A DNA stretch of 64,000 nucleotides, from positions 1 to 64,000 of the forward strand of contig NZ_SOGN01000008.1 of assembly GCF_004403395.1 (NCBI RefSeq). Reading direction: 5' to 3'. A program made the translations under genes and the position numbers. This document shows positions 8,825 to 17,228 of this stretch, piece after piece. How positions within the stretch are numbered: the first letter of the stretch is position 1; each line of letters starts with the position of its first letter. Under the pieces are notes generated by a model. That model worked only from the letters and a program-made list of their open reading frames with translations. It searched no databases and was not told where the DNA came from. The stretch is from Cryobacterium cheniae. GTDB taxonomy: Bacteria; Actinomycetota; Actinomycetes; Actinomycetales; Microbacteriaceae.

Positions 8825-9502
8825 ATGAGTTCGGTGAACGACAGCACGACTCCGCGCAGCCAGTTGAGGGTAGGGCGCCTGACGAAGGCGCACGGCCTCA
8901 AGGGAGCGATCAAGCTGGAACTGTTCACGGATGACCCGGGACGTCGTTTCGTCCCGGGCGCCGTGTTCACCCTGCAGGTGCCCACGGGTTCGCCCTGGCA
9001 CGGCAAGAAGATCGAGCTCGTCGAGCTCCGCTGGTACAACCAGCACGCGGTGGGCTTCTTCAAGGATGTCCCCGACCGCGAAGCGGCCGAAGCCCTCGCC
9101 AAGGCGATCCTCTGGATCGACCAGGACGACGCGGAACAGTCCGGCGAAGAAGACGCCTGGTACGACCATCAGCTGATCGGCCTCGCCGTCGTCCGCGACG
9201 GCGTCAAAATCGGCACCATTGCGCGGCTGGAACACCTCCCCGCGCAGGACCTGCTGATCGTGAAGACCCCCGCCGGCGACGTCATGATCCCGTTCGTGAA
9301 GGCCATCGTGCCCTCCGTCGACATCAAGACCGGCATCGTCACCGTCACCCCGCCTCCGGGCCTGCTCGAGGAGCTCCCCGAGGAACCGGACGACGATGAC
9401 GAGGACGTCGAGAACGACGCCGACACCACCGCAGTCACGGCTGCCCCCGAAACTGAATCAGAACCTGAGACCGAGATCGACGGAGCCCCCGGCCCAAGCT
9501 GA
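8825..9502 (+). CDS. rimM: Ribosome maturation factor RimM
   Basis: A 225-residue RimM with the N-terminal barrel (LRVGRLTKAHGLKGAIKLELFTDDPG) and the C-terminal PRC-barrel domain (LIGLAVVRDGVKIGTIARLEHLPAQDLLIV). An unusually long acidic tail (EEPDDDDEDVENDAD and beyond) is added after the conserved region. RimM assists 30S head assembly around bS19/uS13. The ATG at 8825 is preferred; a TTG at 8819 is in frame. It is normally adjacent to trmD, but here a channel gene intervenes. Confidence 0.94.
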   Translation: MSSVNDSTTPRSQLRVGRLTKAHGLKGAIKLELFTDDPGRRFVPGAVFTLQVPTGSPWHGKKIELVELRWYNQHAVGFFKDVPDREAAEALAKAILWIDQDDAEQSGEEDAWYDHQLIGLAVVRDGVKIGTIARLEHLPAQDLLIVKTPAGDVMIPFVKAIVPSVDIKTGIVTVTPPPGLLEELPEEPDDDDEDVENDADTTAVTAAPETESEPETEIDGAPGPS

Positions 9503-9591
9503 AGCACCCCCTTGGGGAGAGGCGCGCCGCGCCCGACCGGCTCCCCACCTCGTCACGACGCGGCAGACCTTTTTTCTAGGAGCACCGCCGC

Positions 9592-10503
9592 ATGTCGTAC
9601 GTCAAACCGAATCAACTCATTGATGACATTATTCACTCCGGTGTCCTTAAAACGAGACTGACCCTAGGGCAGATGGCGGTGCGGGGCGTACTCGCCGGGG
9701 CCATCCTCGGAGCGGCCACCACCGTCGCATTAACCGCCGCGGCCCAGACCGGCCTGCCGATCGTCGGGGCCGTGCTCTTCCCGGTCGGCTTCGCGATGAT
9801 CCTGCTGCTGGGTCTCGAACTGGTCACCGGAAGCTTCGCCCTTATCCCGCTCGCGATCATGGAGGGGCGGGCCACCATCGCCAGGGGGCTCACGAACTTC
9901 TTCGTGGTCATCCTCGCCCACCTCGTCGGGGCCGGCCTGTACGCCTTCCTCTACACGACGTCGATCACCTACCTGGGCACGGACGCGTCCGACCCGATGA
10001 TCCAGGCCATCATCGACCTCGCCGAGCACAAAGTGCTGCCCTACGAGGCTGTGGGTGCCGGCGGCATCCTGGTCGCGATCATCAAGGCCATGCTCTGCAA
10101 CTGGATGGTCGCCATCGGCACGATCATGTTCTACACGTCGAAGTCCACGGGCGGCAAGATCCTCGCGATGTGGCTGCCGGTGACCACCTTCTTCAGCCTC
10201 GGCCTCGAGCACGCGATCGTCAACATGTTCGCCATCCCGGCCGGCATCATGCTCGGAGCCGACATCACGATCGGCCAGTGGTGGGTCTGGAACCAGGCGC
10301 CCGTGCTCCTCGGGAACCTTCTCGGCGCCATCCTCTTCACCGCGCTGCCGATCTACTTCTCGCACCGCACCCGCGTGAACCGCGCCCAGGCATCCGCTGA
10401 AGCCGCCGTCCCCGCCGTGCCCGCCGACACCACCGTGCCCGCCGACACCACCGTGCCCGCCGACACCACCGTGCCCGCCGACCCCGCGCTCCTTCGCTCG
10501 TAG
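9592..10503 (+). CDS. Formate/nitrite transporter (FNT) family channel
   Basis: A 303-residue membrane protein with six predicted helices and the FNT signature SLGLEHAIVNMFAIPAGI carrying the conserved pore histidine, plus KAMLCNWMVAIGTIM. FNT channels move small monovalent anions such as formate, nitrite or hydrosulfide; the substrate here is not decidable. AGGAG precedes the ATG at good spacing. The C-terminus ends in a VPADTT tandem repeat outside the family domain. It sits between rimM and trmD, which is not the usual location. Confidence 0.9.
   Translation: MSYVKPNQLIDDIIHSGVLKTRLTLGQMAVRGVLAGAILGAATTVALTAAAQTGLPIVGAVLFPVGFAMILLLGLELVTGSFALIPLAIMEGRATIARGLTNFFVVILAHLVGAGLYAFLYTTSITYLGTDASDPMIQAIIDLAEHKVLPYEAVGAGGILVAIIKAMLCNWMVAIGTIMFYTSKSTGGKILAMWLPVTTFFSLGLEHAIVNMFAIPAGIMLGADITIGQWWVWNQAPVLLGNLLGAILFTALPIYFSHRTRVNRAQASAEAAVPAVPADTTVPADTTVPADTTVPADPALLRS
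10417..10485 (+). repeat. 18-bp coding tandem repeat (VPADTT) at the end of the FNT gene
   Basis: Three identical copies of GTGCCCGCCGACACCACC plus a partial fourth. Length changes would stay in frame and alter only the cytosolic tail. The block ends about 30 bp before the trmD start. Confidence 0.85.
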
Positions 10504-10512
10504 ACTTCTCCC

Positions 10513-11247
10513 GTGCGCATCGACATCATCACGATCTTTCCGGAGTTCTTCTCCGTCCTCGACGTCTCCCTGGTCGGCAAGGCCCGGCAATCGGGGCTGA
10601 TCGACCTGCGGGTGCACAATCTGCGCGACCACACCCACGATCGGCACCACACCGTCGACGACACGCCCTACGGTGGCGGTGCGGGCATGGTGATGAAGCC
10701 GGAGCCGTGGGGTGACGCGATCGACGCGATCCTCACCGACGTGCACCCCCTCACCGAACCGACGGAGCAGACGGATGCGACGGATGCCGCCCCTCTCCTG
10801 ATCTTCCCGTCCCCGGCCGGCGAGTTGTTCACGCAGGCCATGGCCCGCGAGCTGGCCGAGGAGCCGAACCTCATCTTCGGCTGCGGCCGCTACGAGGGTA
10901 TCGACCAGCGGGTCTTCGACCACTACGCGGAGGCCGGCCGGGTGCGTCTGGTCAGCCTGGGTGACTACGTGCTCAACGGGGGAGAAGTGGCCGTGATGGC
11001 CATGATCGAGGCCGTCGGGCGCCTGATCCCGGGGGTCGTCGGCAACCCGGAGAGCCTTGTCGAGGAGTCCCACGAGGACGGCCTGCTCGAATACCCGAGC
11101 TACACGAAGCCCGCGGCGTGGCGCGGACTCGAGGTGCCTCCGGTGCTGCGGAGCGGCAACCACGGCGCCGTCGCCGCGTGGCGGCGCGAGCAGCAGCTCG
11201 AGCGAACCGCCCGGGTGCGCCCCGACCTTCTGCCGCCAGCGAACTGA
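10513..11247 (+). CDS. trmD: tRNA (guanine-37-N1)-methyltransferase TrmD
   Basis: A 244-residue SPOUT methyltransferase. It shows [12 protein letters not shown], the [18 protein letters not shown] loop, [12 protein letters not shown], and the trefoil-knot segment [30 protein letters not shown]. It methylates G37 of tRNAs and prevents frameshifting. The start is GTG at 10513, 9 bp after the FNT gene, so the two are probably cotranscribed. A short Asp/Thr-rich insertion ([14 protein letters not shown]) is present near residue 85. Confidence 0.96.
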   Translation: MRIDIITIFPEFFSVLDVSLVGKARQSGLIDLRVHNLRDHTHDRHHTVDDTPYGGGAGMVMKPEPWGDAIDAILTDVHPLTEPTEQTDATDAAPLLIFPSPAGELFTQAMARELAEEPNLIFGCGRYEGIDQRVFDHYAEAGRVRLVSLGDYVLNGGEVAVMAMIEAVGRLIPGVVGNPESLVEESHEDGLLEYPSYTKPAAWRGLEVPPVLRSGNHGAVAAWRREQQLERTARVRPDLLPPAN

Positions 11248-11283
11248 GAGCGCCTGCTCGGGTCGTCCGGGTAGTCTGATCCC

Positions 11284-11838
11284 GTGTTCCTACGCAGGGT
11301 CTTCTACTACTGGCAGTTCATCGCCGCGCTGGTGCTTCCGGCCTGGCTGCTGATCGGCGCCTCCGTCTACGGAAGCGGCGGCTGGGACGTCGTCGGCAGT
11401 TTCTTCACCGGCCTCGTGGTCGGTGTGAGCCTGCTCGGTGTGAGCCTGATCTTCTTCGCTCGCGCAGCGGTGCGCAGCACGCGCATGGTGTCGTGGGCCG
11501 ACGTGGGCGTCCTCACTCTGTGGCACGCCCTGATCGTGGCCATGGGGTTCACCTACGGCGTCGCGCCGGGGCTCGCCGCGCTGGTGATCCTGGTCGGGAT
11601 CGGCGCCTTCTGGTTCGCCATCTGGGAGTTGGTCGACGCGGCCCGCCGCAGCATGCGGGCCATGATGCTCCTGATCGAGGAGACGGCGAGGGGCCCCGCG
11701 GTTCCGCCGACGATGCCGCCCACCCTGACGCCGACCGAGGGCTTCATCCCGACGCCGGACCCCACGGTCATCATCGTGCGCGAACATCCGCTCGATCCGC
11801 ACGAGGGGAACAAGACCGGGACGTCGCCGGAGGCTTGA
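11284..11838 (+). CDS. Small integral membrane protein, function unknown
   Basis: A 184-residue protein with four predicted membrane helices (about residues 9-28, 38-60, 73-92 and 96-115) followed by a hydrophilic proline-rich C-terminal tail (PPTMPPTLTPTEGFIPTPDP). The start is GTG at 11284. No family was recognised. It lies in the same direction as trmD and ends just before the rplS promoter. Confidence 0.75.
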   Translation: MFLRRVFYYWQFIAALVLPAWLLIGASVYGSGGWDVVGSFFTGLVVGVSLLGVSLIFFARAAVRSTRMVSWADVGVLTLWHALIVAMGFTYGVAPGLAALVILVGIGAFWFAIWELVDAARRSMRAMMLLIEETARGPAVPPTMPPTLTPTEGFIPTPDPTVIIVREHPLDPHEGNKTGTSPEA

Positions 11839-11856
11839 CCCGCGGGCATCCGTCTT

Positions 11857-11886
11857 TTGCGGGCAGGGTCCGTTTCGTGACATAAT
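11857..11886 (+). promoter_or_regulatory. Probable rplS promoter
   Basis: TTGCGG (11857-11862) and CATAAT (11881-11886) are separated by 18 bp, a reasonable housekeeping-type pair. This would give a 5' leader of about 140 nt before rplS. Confidence 0.5.
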
Positions 11887-11899
11887 CATCGTTTGTGCC

Positions 11900-11917
11900 G
11901 TGGCAAGCCTCTGCCAC
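11900..11917 (+). promoter_or_regulatory. Hairpin at the start of the rplS leader
   Basis: GTGGCA (11900-11905) pairs with TGCCAC (11912-11917) around the loop AGCCTC, close to the predicted transcription start. A long leader with a 5' hairpin suggests feedback control of the ribosomal protein gene, but this is inference. Confidence 0.4.
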
Positions 11918-12033
11918 AGGGGAGCTGCAACGTATCGGCACGCAACACACTCATTCATTTGCTGATCCGCACGCCCGCGTGACGGATCGCATAAGCCGTA
12001 GTCGTCCTGTGGCGGATACAGAGAGCGAACACT

Positions 12034-12378
12034 ATGCATATTCTCGACCAGGTGGATGCACCATCCCTCCGCAAGGACATCCCGGCGTTCCGCGCCGGCG
12101 ACACCGTCAAGGTCCACGTCAACATCGTTGAGGGCGCCCGCTCTCGTGTGCAGGTCTTCCAGGGAGTCGTCATCGGACGCTCCGGCGAGGGCGTGCGCGA
12201 AACGTTCTGCGTTCGCAAGGTCAGCTTCCAGGTCGGCGTCGAGCGTACCTTCCCGGTGCACTCCCCGGTGATCGACCACATCGAGGTCATCACCCGTGGT
12301 GACGTGCGTCGCGCGAAGCTGTACTACCTGCGCAACCTGCGTGGCAAGAAGGCCAAGATCAAAGAGAAGCGCGACTAA
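12034..12378 (+). CDS. rplS: 50S ribosomal protein bL19
   Basis: A 114-residue bL19 of standard length: [23 protein letters not shown], then the [23 protein letters not shown] core and the basic C-terminus [21 protein letters not shown]. It lies at the 30S/50S interface. In many bacteria it directly follows trmD. Here a membrane protein gene and an own promoter separate them. Confidence 0.98.
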   Translation: MHILDQVDAPSLRKDIPAFRAGDTVKVHVNIVEGARSRVQVFQGVVIGRSGEGVRETFCVRKVSFQVGVERTFPVHSPVIDHIEVITRGDVRRAKLYYLRNLRGKKAKIKEKRD

Positions 12379-12464
12379 CAACCCGTCGCAGTCGACTCTC
12401 AGCGTCAGCTGGATTCCCCCTGAGCTCCTCACCCGTACACTGGGTCAGGAGCTCAGGCGGTTTA

Positions 12465-13211
12465 ATGACAGACAATTCTCTGCCCACGCGATCCAATCGC
12501 CCGGGAACAGAAACGAAGCGCAAGAAGCGCGGCGTTGCACTCTTTATTCGTGACCTACTGGTCATCTTCGTGGTGGCGCTGCTCATCTCGTTCCTGATCA
12601 AGACATTCCTCGTGCGGTCGTTCTACATCCCGTCCGGGTCCATGGAAACCACGCTCCTGGTCAACGACCGGATCATCGTGAACCAGCTCGAACCCAAGCT
12701 GATCCCGATCACTCGCGGCGACGTCGTCGTCTTCCGGGATCCGGGCGGCTGGCTGCTGCCGCAGGCGCCCCTCGAGCAGAACCCCGTCGTCGCCGCCGTG
12801 GACTGGGTCATGGCCGCGGTCGGACTGGCGGCGCCGGACAGCAACGACCACCTCATCAAGCGCGTCATCGGACTGCCGGGCGACCATGTCACCTGCTGCA
12901 ACCCGCTCGGCCAGATGAGCGTCAACGAGGTGCCCCTGTCCGAACCCTACGTGACGCTGCCGGCCGGGGAGACGAGAGTCTCGCAGGACGACTTCGACGT
13001 CGTCGTCCCGGACGGCTCGCTCTGGGTGATGGGGGACAACCGCTACAACTCCAAGGACTCCCGCTACAACACAGAGACCCCCGGCAAGGGGTTCGTGCCC
13101 GTCGACAACGTCGTCGGGCGCGCCCTCGTCATCAGCTGGCCGACCTCGCGCTGGGCGTGGCTCGACGACTACCCGGAGGTCTTCCAGGGCATCCCCACGG
13201 AGACGAGGTAG
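12465..13211 (+). CDS. lepB: Signal peptidase I
   Basis: A 248-residue membrane protease with one N-terminal membrane anchor (DLLVIFVVALLISFLIKTFLV). The box B motif YIPSGSMETTL carries the catalytic serine; box D HLIKRVIGLPGD carries the general-base lysine; box E is VMGDNRYNSKDSR. It cleaves Sec and Tat signal peptides on the outer face of the membrane. It starts 86 bp after rplS and is directly followed by rnhB. Confidence 0.95.
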   Translation: MTDNSLPTRSNRPGTETKRKKRGVALFIRDLLVIFVVALLISFLIKTFLVRSFYIPSGSMETTLLVNDRIIVNQLEPKLIPITRGDVVVFRDPGGWLLPQAPLEQNPVVAAVDWVMAAVGLAAPDSNDHLIKRVIGLPGDHVTCCNPLGQMSVNEVPLSEPYVTLPAGETRVSQDDFDVVVPDGSLWVMGDNRYNSKDSRYNTETPGKGFVPVDNVVGRALVISWPTSRWAWLDDYPEVFQGIPTETR

Positions 13212-13856
13212 GTGGCGGTCGTGGATCCGACCCTCGACGTCGAGCGAGCGCTGCTGGCCGCCGGTGCGACCTGCGTGATCGGCGTCGACGAGGTCGGCCG
13301 CGGAGCCCTCGCCGGGCCCGTGGGGGTGGGTGTCGCCGTCGTCAACGCCTCCGCACGGGCCTTCCCGGCCGGATTGCGCGACTCCAAGATGCTCAGTGAA
13401 CCCCGGCGCGAGCTCCTCGCGCCGCTCGCAGCGGCCTGGGCGCTGCACTCCGCGGTCGGCCTCGCGTCGCCGTTGGAGGTGGACCGGCTGGGCATCATCG
13501 CCGCGCTCGGCCTGGCCGGCAAACGGGCCCTCGCACAGCTGTACGCCGCGGGTGTCGACATCACCGGCGCCGTGGTGCTCCTGGACGGCAACGACGACTG
13601 GCTGAACAAGGCACTGGGCACCCCGCTCAACGTGGTGACCCGCGTGCGGGCCGACCAGGACTGCGCATCGGTGGCCGCCGCATCCGTCATCGCGAAGGTG
13701 CACCGCGACGCCCTGATGATCGAGGCGGATGCCGCGACGCCCGGCTACGAGTGGGCCGGCAACAAGGGCTACGGCAGCCCGGCGCACATGGCTGCCATCG
13801 CCCTGCTCGGTCCCGCCCTGCTGCACCGCAAATCCTGGCTGAAGATCACCGCGTAG
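13212..13856 (+). CDS. rnhB: Ribonuclease HII
   Basis: A 214-residue RNase HII that removes misincorporated ribonucleotides. The catalytic acidic residues are visible in VIGVDEVGRGALAGP and VRADQDCASVAAASVIAKVHRD. DSKMLSEPRREL and NKGYGSPAHMAAI are also typical. The GTG start abuts the lepB stop, implying coupled translation. Confidence 0.95.
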   Translation: MAVVDPTLDVERALLAAGATCVIGVDEVGRGALAGPVGVGVAVVNASARAFPAGLRDSKMLSEPRRELLAPLAAAWALHSAVGLASPLEVDRLGIIAALGLAGKRALAQLYAAGVDITGAVVLLDGNDDWLNKALGTPLNVVTRVRADQDCASVAAASVIAKVHRDALMIEADAATPGYEWAGNKGYGSPAHMAAIALLGPALLHRKSWLKITA

Positions 13857-13868
13857 ACTTGAGGAACC

Positions 13869-14192
13869 ATGGAAGAAGATGAGTTCGAGGACTACGACCG
13901 CGAGGTCGAGTTGGCCCTGTACCGCGAGTACCGAGACGTTGTGGGGCAGTTCCAGTACGTCGTCGAGACCGAACGACGCTTCTATCTCGCGAACGAGGTG
14001 GAATTGGTGCGCCGTGACACGGAACACGACTTCTACTTCGAATTGACCATGAAGGATGTCTGGGTCTGGGACGTCTACCGTTCCGACCGGTTCGTGAAGT
14101 CGGTACGGGTGCTGACCTTCAAAGACGTCAACGTCGAGGAACTGGCTTCCAAGGAGTTCGAACTGCCGAAGGAACTCGCACTCGACGAGTAG
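13869..14192 (+). CDS. DUF2469-family conserved actinobacterial protein
   Basis: A 107-residue acidic protein starting EEDEFEDYDREVELALYREYRDVV, conserved in actinobacteria and routinely found directly after rnhB, as here (12 bp gap). It has no membrane segments or known catalytic motif. The function is not established. Confidence 0.9.
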   Translation: MEEDEFEDYDREVELALYREYRDVVGQFQYVVETERRFYLANEVELVRRDTEHDFYFELTMKDVWVWDVYRSDRFVKSVRVLTFKDVNVEELASKEFELPKELALDE

Positions 14193-14278
14193 TAGGACGA
14201 ATAGCACCACGAATGCTCAGGCCGGTGGGGCCTGCACACTCGGCGCAACGATGCGGTCGAGAACGAAGGGTATGTCTT

Positions 14279-15748
14279 TTGCTTCAGGAATCTGATCGCG
14301 CTCGGGCCACGTGGATCAACCGGGAGGCACTCGCTGAAGCGATGATCCCGTTGATCGGCCGTTTATACCGGGAAAACGACGTCGTCACCAGTGTGCACGG
14401 CCGGGGACTGGTCAACCAGTCGGTCATCGGCCTGCTCAAGGCGCACCGCTTCGCGCGGCACATCGACGACGTCGAGCTGCCTCTGGAGGAGACGCTGCCG
14501 CTGCTGCAGGTGCTCAGCACGCTGCGGCTCGGGACCGCGTCGATCGACCTGGGCCGGCTGGCCATGGCCTACAAGCTGGAGGGTGCCGGACGAGGTCTGG
14601 AGGAGTTCCTCCGCGCCGAACTCGCCGACGTCGTCGACCGCCAGGGTGATGTCGTCAGCGCGGGCACGGATGTCGTGCTCTACGGGTTCGGCCGGATCGG
14701 CCGCCTTCTCGCGCGCATCCTGATCGACCATGCCGGCGGGGGACAGGGGCTGCGCCTGCGGGCCATCGTGGTGCGCCGCGGGTCGGACAACGACATCGTC
14801 AAACGGGCGAGCCTGTTGCGGCGCGACTCGGTGCACGGACCCTTCGAGGGCACCATCACCGTCGACCCGGTGAACAACACGATCCTCGCCAACGGCACAC
14901 TCATCCAGGTCATCTACTCGAGCGACCCGGCCACGGTCGACTACACCCGGTACGGCATCCAGAACGCCGTCGTGGTCGACAACACGGGACGCTGGCGCGA
15001 CGCCGAGGGACTCCGTCAACACCTGGCCTGCCCGGGTGTCGCCCGGGTGCTGCTCACCGCGCCGGGCAAGGGCGCGCTGAAGAACATCGTGCACGGCATC
15101 AACCACGACACCATCACCGCGGACGACACCATCGTGACCGCGGCATCCTGCACCACCAACGCGATCACGCCCGTGCTCAAGGCCGTGAACGACCGCTTCG
15201 GCATCCGGGACGGCCACGTGGAGACGGTGCACTCGTTCACCAACGACCAGAACCTGATCGACAACTTCCACTCGGGCGACCGCCGCGGGCGCAGCGCCGC
15301 CCTGAACATGGTGCTCACCGAGACGGGGGCCGCGAAGGCCGTCGCCAAGGCGTTGCCCGAGCTGGCCGGCAAACTGACCGGCAACGCCATCCGGGTGCCC
15401 ACGCCCGACGTGTCGATGGCGATCCTCAACCTGACCCTCGAGCAGGGCACCACCAGGGACGAGCTCAACACGTACCTGCGCACCATGTCGCTGCACTCCG
15501 AGCTGCACAAGCAGATCGACTACATCGACTCGCCCGAAGTCGTCTCCAGCGACTTCCTCGGCTCCCGCCGGGCCGGTATCGTCGACGGCCTCGCCACCAT
15601 CTGCACCGACATGAAGGCCGTGCTGTACGTCTGGTACGACAACGAGTACGGATACAGCTGCCAGGTCATCCGGGTGCTGGAAGAGATGGCGGGCGTGCAT
15701 CCGCCGGTCTTCCCGAAGTTGCTCAGCGCACCGGCCGCCCTGGTCTGA
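14279..15748 (+). CDS. Glyceraldehyde-3-phosphate dehydrogenase, N-terminally extended type
   Basis: About 489 residues. A helical N-terminal region of about 125 residues (WINREALAEAMIPLIGRLYRENDVV) precedes a complete GAPDH: NAD-binding VVLYGFGRIGRLLARI, the catalytic SCTTNAITPV with its cysteine, HSFTNDQNLIDN, and WYDNEYGYSCQVI at the end. This long form is distinct from the about 335-residue glycolytic enzyme and in corynebacteria is thought to act in gluconeogenesis. TTG at 14279 with AAGGG 8 nt upstream is the preferred start; the frame is open to 14213. Confidence 0.9.
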   Translation: MLQESDRARATWINREALAEAMIPLIGRLYRENDVVTSVHGRGLVNQSVIGLLKAHRFARHIDDVELPLEETLPLLQVLSTLRLGTASIDLGRLAMAYKLEGAGRGLEEFLRAELADVVDRQGDVVSAGTDVVLYGFGRIGRLLARILIDHAGGGQGLRLRAIVVRRGSDNDIVKRASLLRRDSVHGPFEGTITVDPVNNTILANGTLIQVIYSSDPATVDYTRYGIQNAVVVDNTGRWRDAEGLRQHLACPGVARVLLTAPGKGALKNIVHGINHDTITADDTIVTAASCTTNAITPVLKAVNDRFGIRDGHVETVHSFTNDQNLIDNFHSGDRRGRSAALNMVLTETGAAKAVAKALPELAGKLTGNAIRVPTPDVSMAILNLTLEQGTTRDELNTYLRTMSLHSELHKQIDYIDSPEVVSSDFLGSRRAGIVDGLATICTDMKAVLYVWYDNEYGYSCQVIRVLEEMAGVHPPVFPKLLSAPAALV

Positions 15749-15782
15749 TCGGGCGGATCCCGCCGCGCCGGCCCCGGGCGGG

Positions 15783-16229
15783 TCAGCGCGGCCGGGGCTC
15801 GCAGATCACGACCGGGATGTCCCGGTCGGTCTTCTGCTGGTAGCCGTCGTAACCGCGGTAGGCGGCCACGATCTGCGGCCACAGCTCGGCCTTCTCCGCG
15901 GGGGAGGCGGTGCGCGCCCGCAGCTTCAGGGTGTTGCCGTGCACGGTCAGTTCGACGTCCGGGTTCGCGACAAGGTTGAGGTACCACTGCGGGTGGCGGT
16001 CGTCGCCGCCCTTCGAGGCGATCAGCACGTAGCGCTGGGGCCCGTGGACGGGGGCGGTGAGCATGGTTGTGCGGCGCTTGCCGCTGGAACGGCCGATGGT
16101 GTGCAGCTCGACCGCCGGCATCGACCCGAACGAGGCGAGCAGGCGCCCGCCGGAGGCCGCCAGCACCGCGCGGTGCAGCACACTCATCGTCTTCATCTGC
16201 AGATCCGTCAGTCGATTGCCAAGGCCCAT
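15783..16229 (-). CDS. Deazaflavin (F420)-dependent nitroreductase-family protein
   Basis: A 148-residue split-barrel protein of the Ddn type: VELHTIGRSSGKRRTTMLTAPVHG, YVLIASKGGDDRHPQWYLNLVANPDVEL and the closing TDRDIPVVICEPR. Relatives bind F420 and reduce quinones or nitro compounds. It is convergent with the GAPDH gene and is followed on the same strand by the membrane protein gene upstream at 16301. Confidence 0.88.
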   Translation of the reverse strand: MGLGNRLTDLQMKTMSVLHRAVLAASGGRLLASFGSMPAVELHTIGRSSGKRRTTMLTAPVHGPQRYVLIASKGGDDRHPQWYLNLVANPDVELTVHGNTLKLRARTASPAEKAELWPQIVAAYRGYDGYQQKTDRDIPVVICEPRPR

Positions 16230-16300
16230 GGCTCCAGCCTACGAGGTGATCCGCGGGCGGCCGGCGGATGCCCGGCGGATGCCCGGCGTCGCCTGTCCGG

Positions 16301-17113
16301 TTACAGCGGCAGCGCCCCGGCAAGGCGCACCAGCACGGCCGCCAGATTGACACCCCGGGTCTCCAGGAGCGCGAAGAGCACGCCATAGCCCGCGTACCCG
16401 GTGACCGGGATGAGCAGCAGCCACTCCCGCAGGGAGCCGGCGTTGCCCAGCAGCGGCACGGCCAGGTAGCCGCCCGACGACCACAGGCCATCGAGCACCG
16501 GCACCCTTCGCCACCATCGCGGCGGCTTCGGGATCCACGGCCACAACAGGGGCAGCCCGCCCGTGGTGAGCAGGTCGCCCAGCAGGTGCACGCCGTAGCC
16601 CAGCGTGAAGCAGACCACGAACCACGACTGCTGCTCCGGGGCGAAAACGGCGATGAAGGCCGCCACGGCCAGGCCGATCACCCAGGCCCATCCCCACGAC
16701 CTGTTCGACAGGCCCAGGACCTTGGCCGCGAACGCGATCGCCGCGGCGCTCAACAGGGCCGGGCCGACGCGCACCGGCTCCGTCGCCCAGGCCGGCTCCC
16801 AGAGCACCAACCCGATGACGCTGGCGAGCAGCCACGCCGAGAAGAGGCCGAGCAGACTGTGCAGGCCGTGCCGGTGCCCGCCGGAAGCGCGGGAGATCCC
16901 CGTGGTGACGAGCCGGCCCAGCAGCGGGACGGACTGTGAGATCGTGGCCGAGGTGTGGTCGGCGTCGGCGAGGAGGGCCGCCCCGGCGCAGAGCAGGGAG
17001 CCGGCGATCGTGCCCACGGGGGTCACCGGGAAGAGGCCGAGGCCGTGCCCGGCGGTCGCCGTGACGGCGATCCAGGCGGCGGCGCCCGTCATGGCATGGT
17101 GTGCACCCATCAT
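16301..17113 (-). CDS. DUF457-type membrane-bound metal-dependent hydrolase (YdjM-like)
   Basis: A 270-residue polytopic membrane protein with histidine/aspartate motifs typical of the family: MMGAHHAMTGAAAW near the N-terminus, LLADADHTSATIS, and GHRHGLHSLLGLF, then further hydrophobic segments and LGYGVHLLGDLLTTGG. The conserved H-x-x-x-D/H sets suggest a metal site at the membrane. Function in vivo is unknown. It is divergent from the dipeptidase gene. Confidence 0.82.
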   Translation of the reverse strand: MMGAHHAMTGAAAWIAVTATAGHGLGLFPVTPVGTIAGSLLCAGAALLADADHTSATISQSVPLLGRLVTTGISRASGGHRHGLHSLLGLFSAWLLASVIGLVLWEPAWATEPVRVGPALLSAAAIAFAAKVLGLSNRSWGWAWVIGLAVAAFIAVFAPEQQSWFVVCFTLGYGVHLLGDLLTTGGLPLLWPWIPKPPRWWRRVPVLDGLWSSGGYLAVPLLGNAGSLREWLLLIPVTGYAGYGVLFALLETRGVNLAAVLVRLAGALPL

Positions 17114-17228
17114 GAGAGGGGGTCCTAACTGGTTCAGGCCGTCGGGGGCATGCCGAGCCTCGACTGGGCCGATCCAACTGTAGGCGGATTCGTTCTTCGA
17201 CCGCGCCGGACGGCACTAGCGTGGGGGC

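Noticed and set aside
10417-10485. CRISPR or att-like direct repeats at the end of the FNT gene
   Set aside because: Contiguous in-frame 18-bp units encoding VPADTT without spacers.
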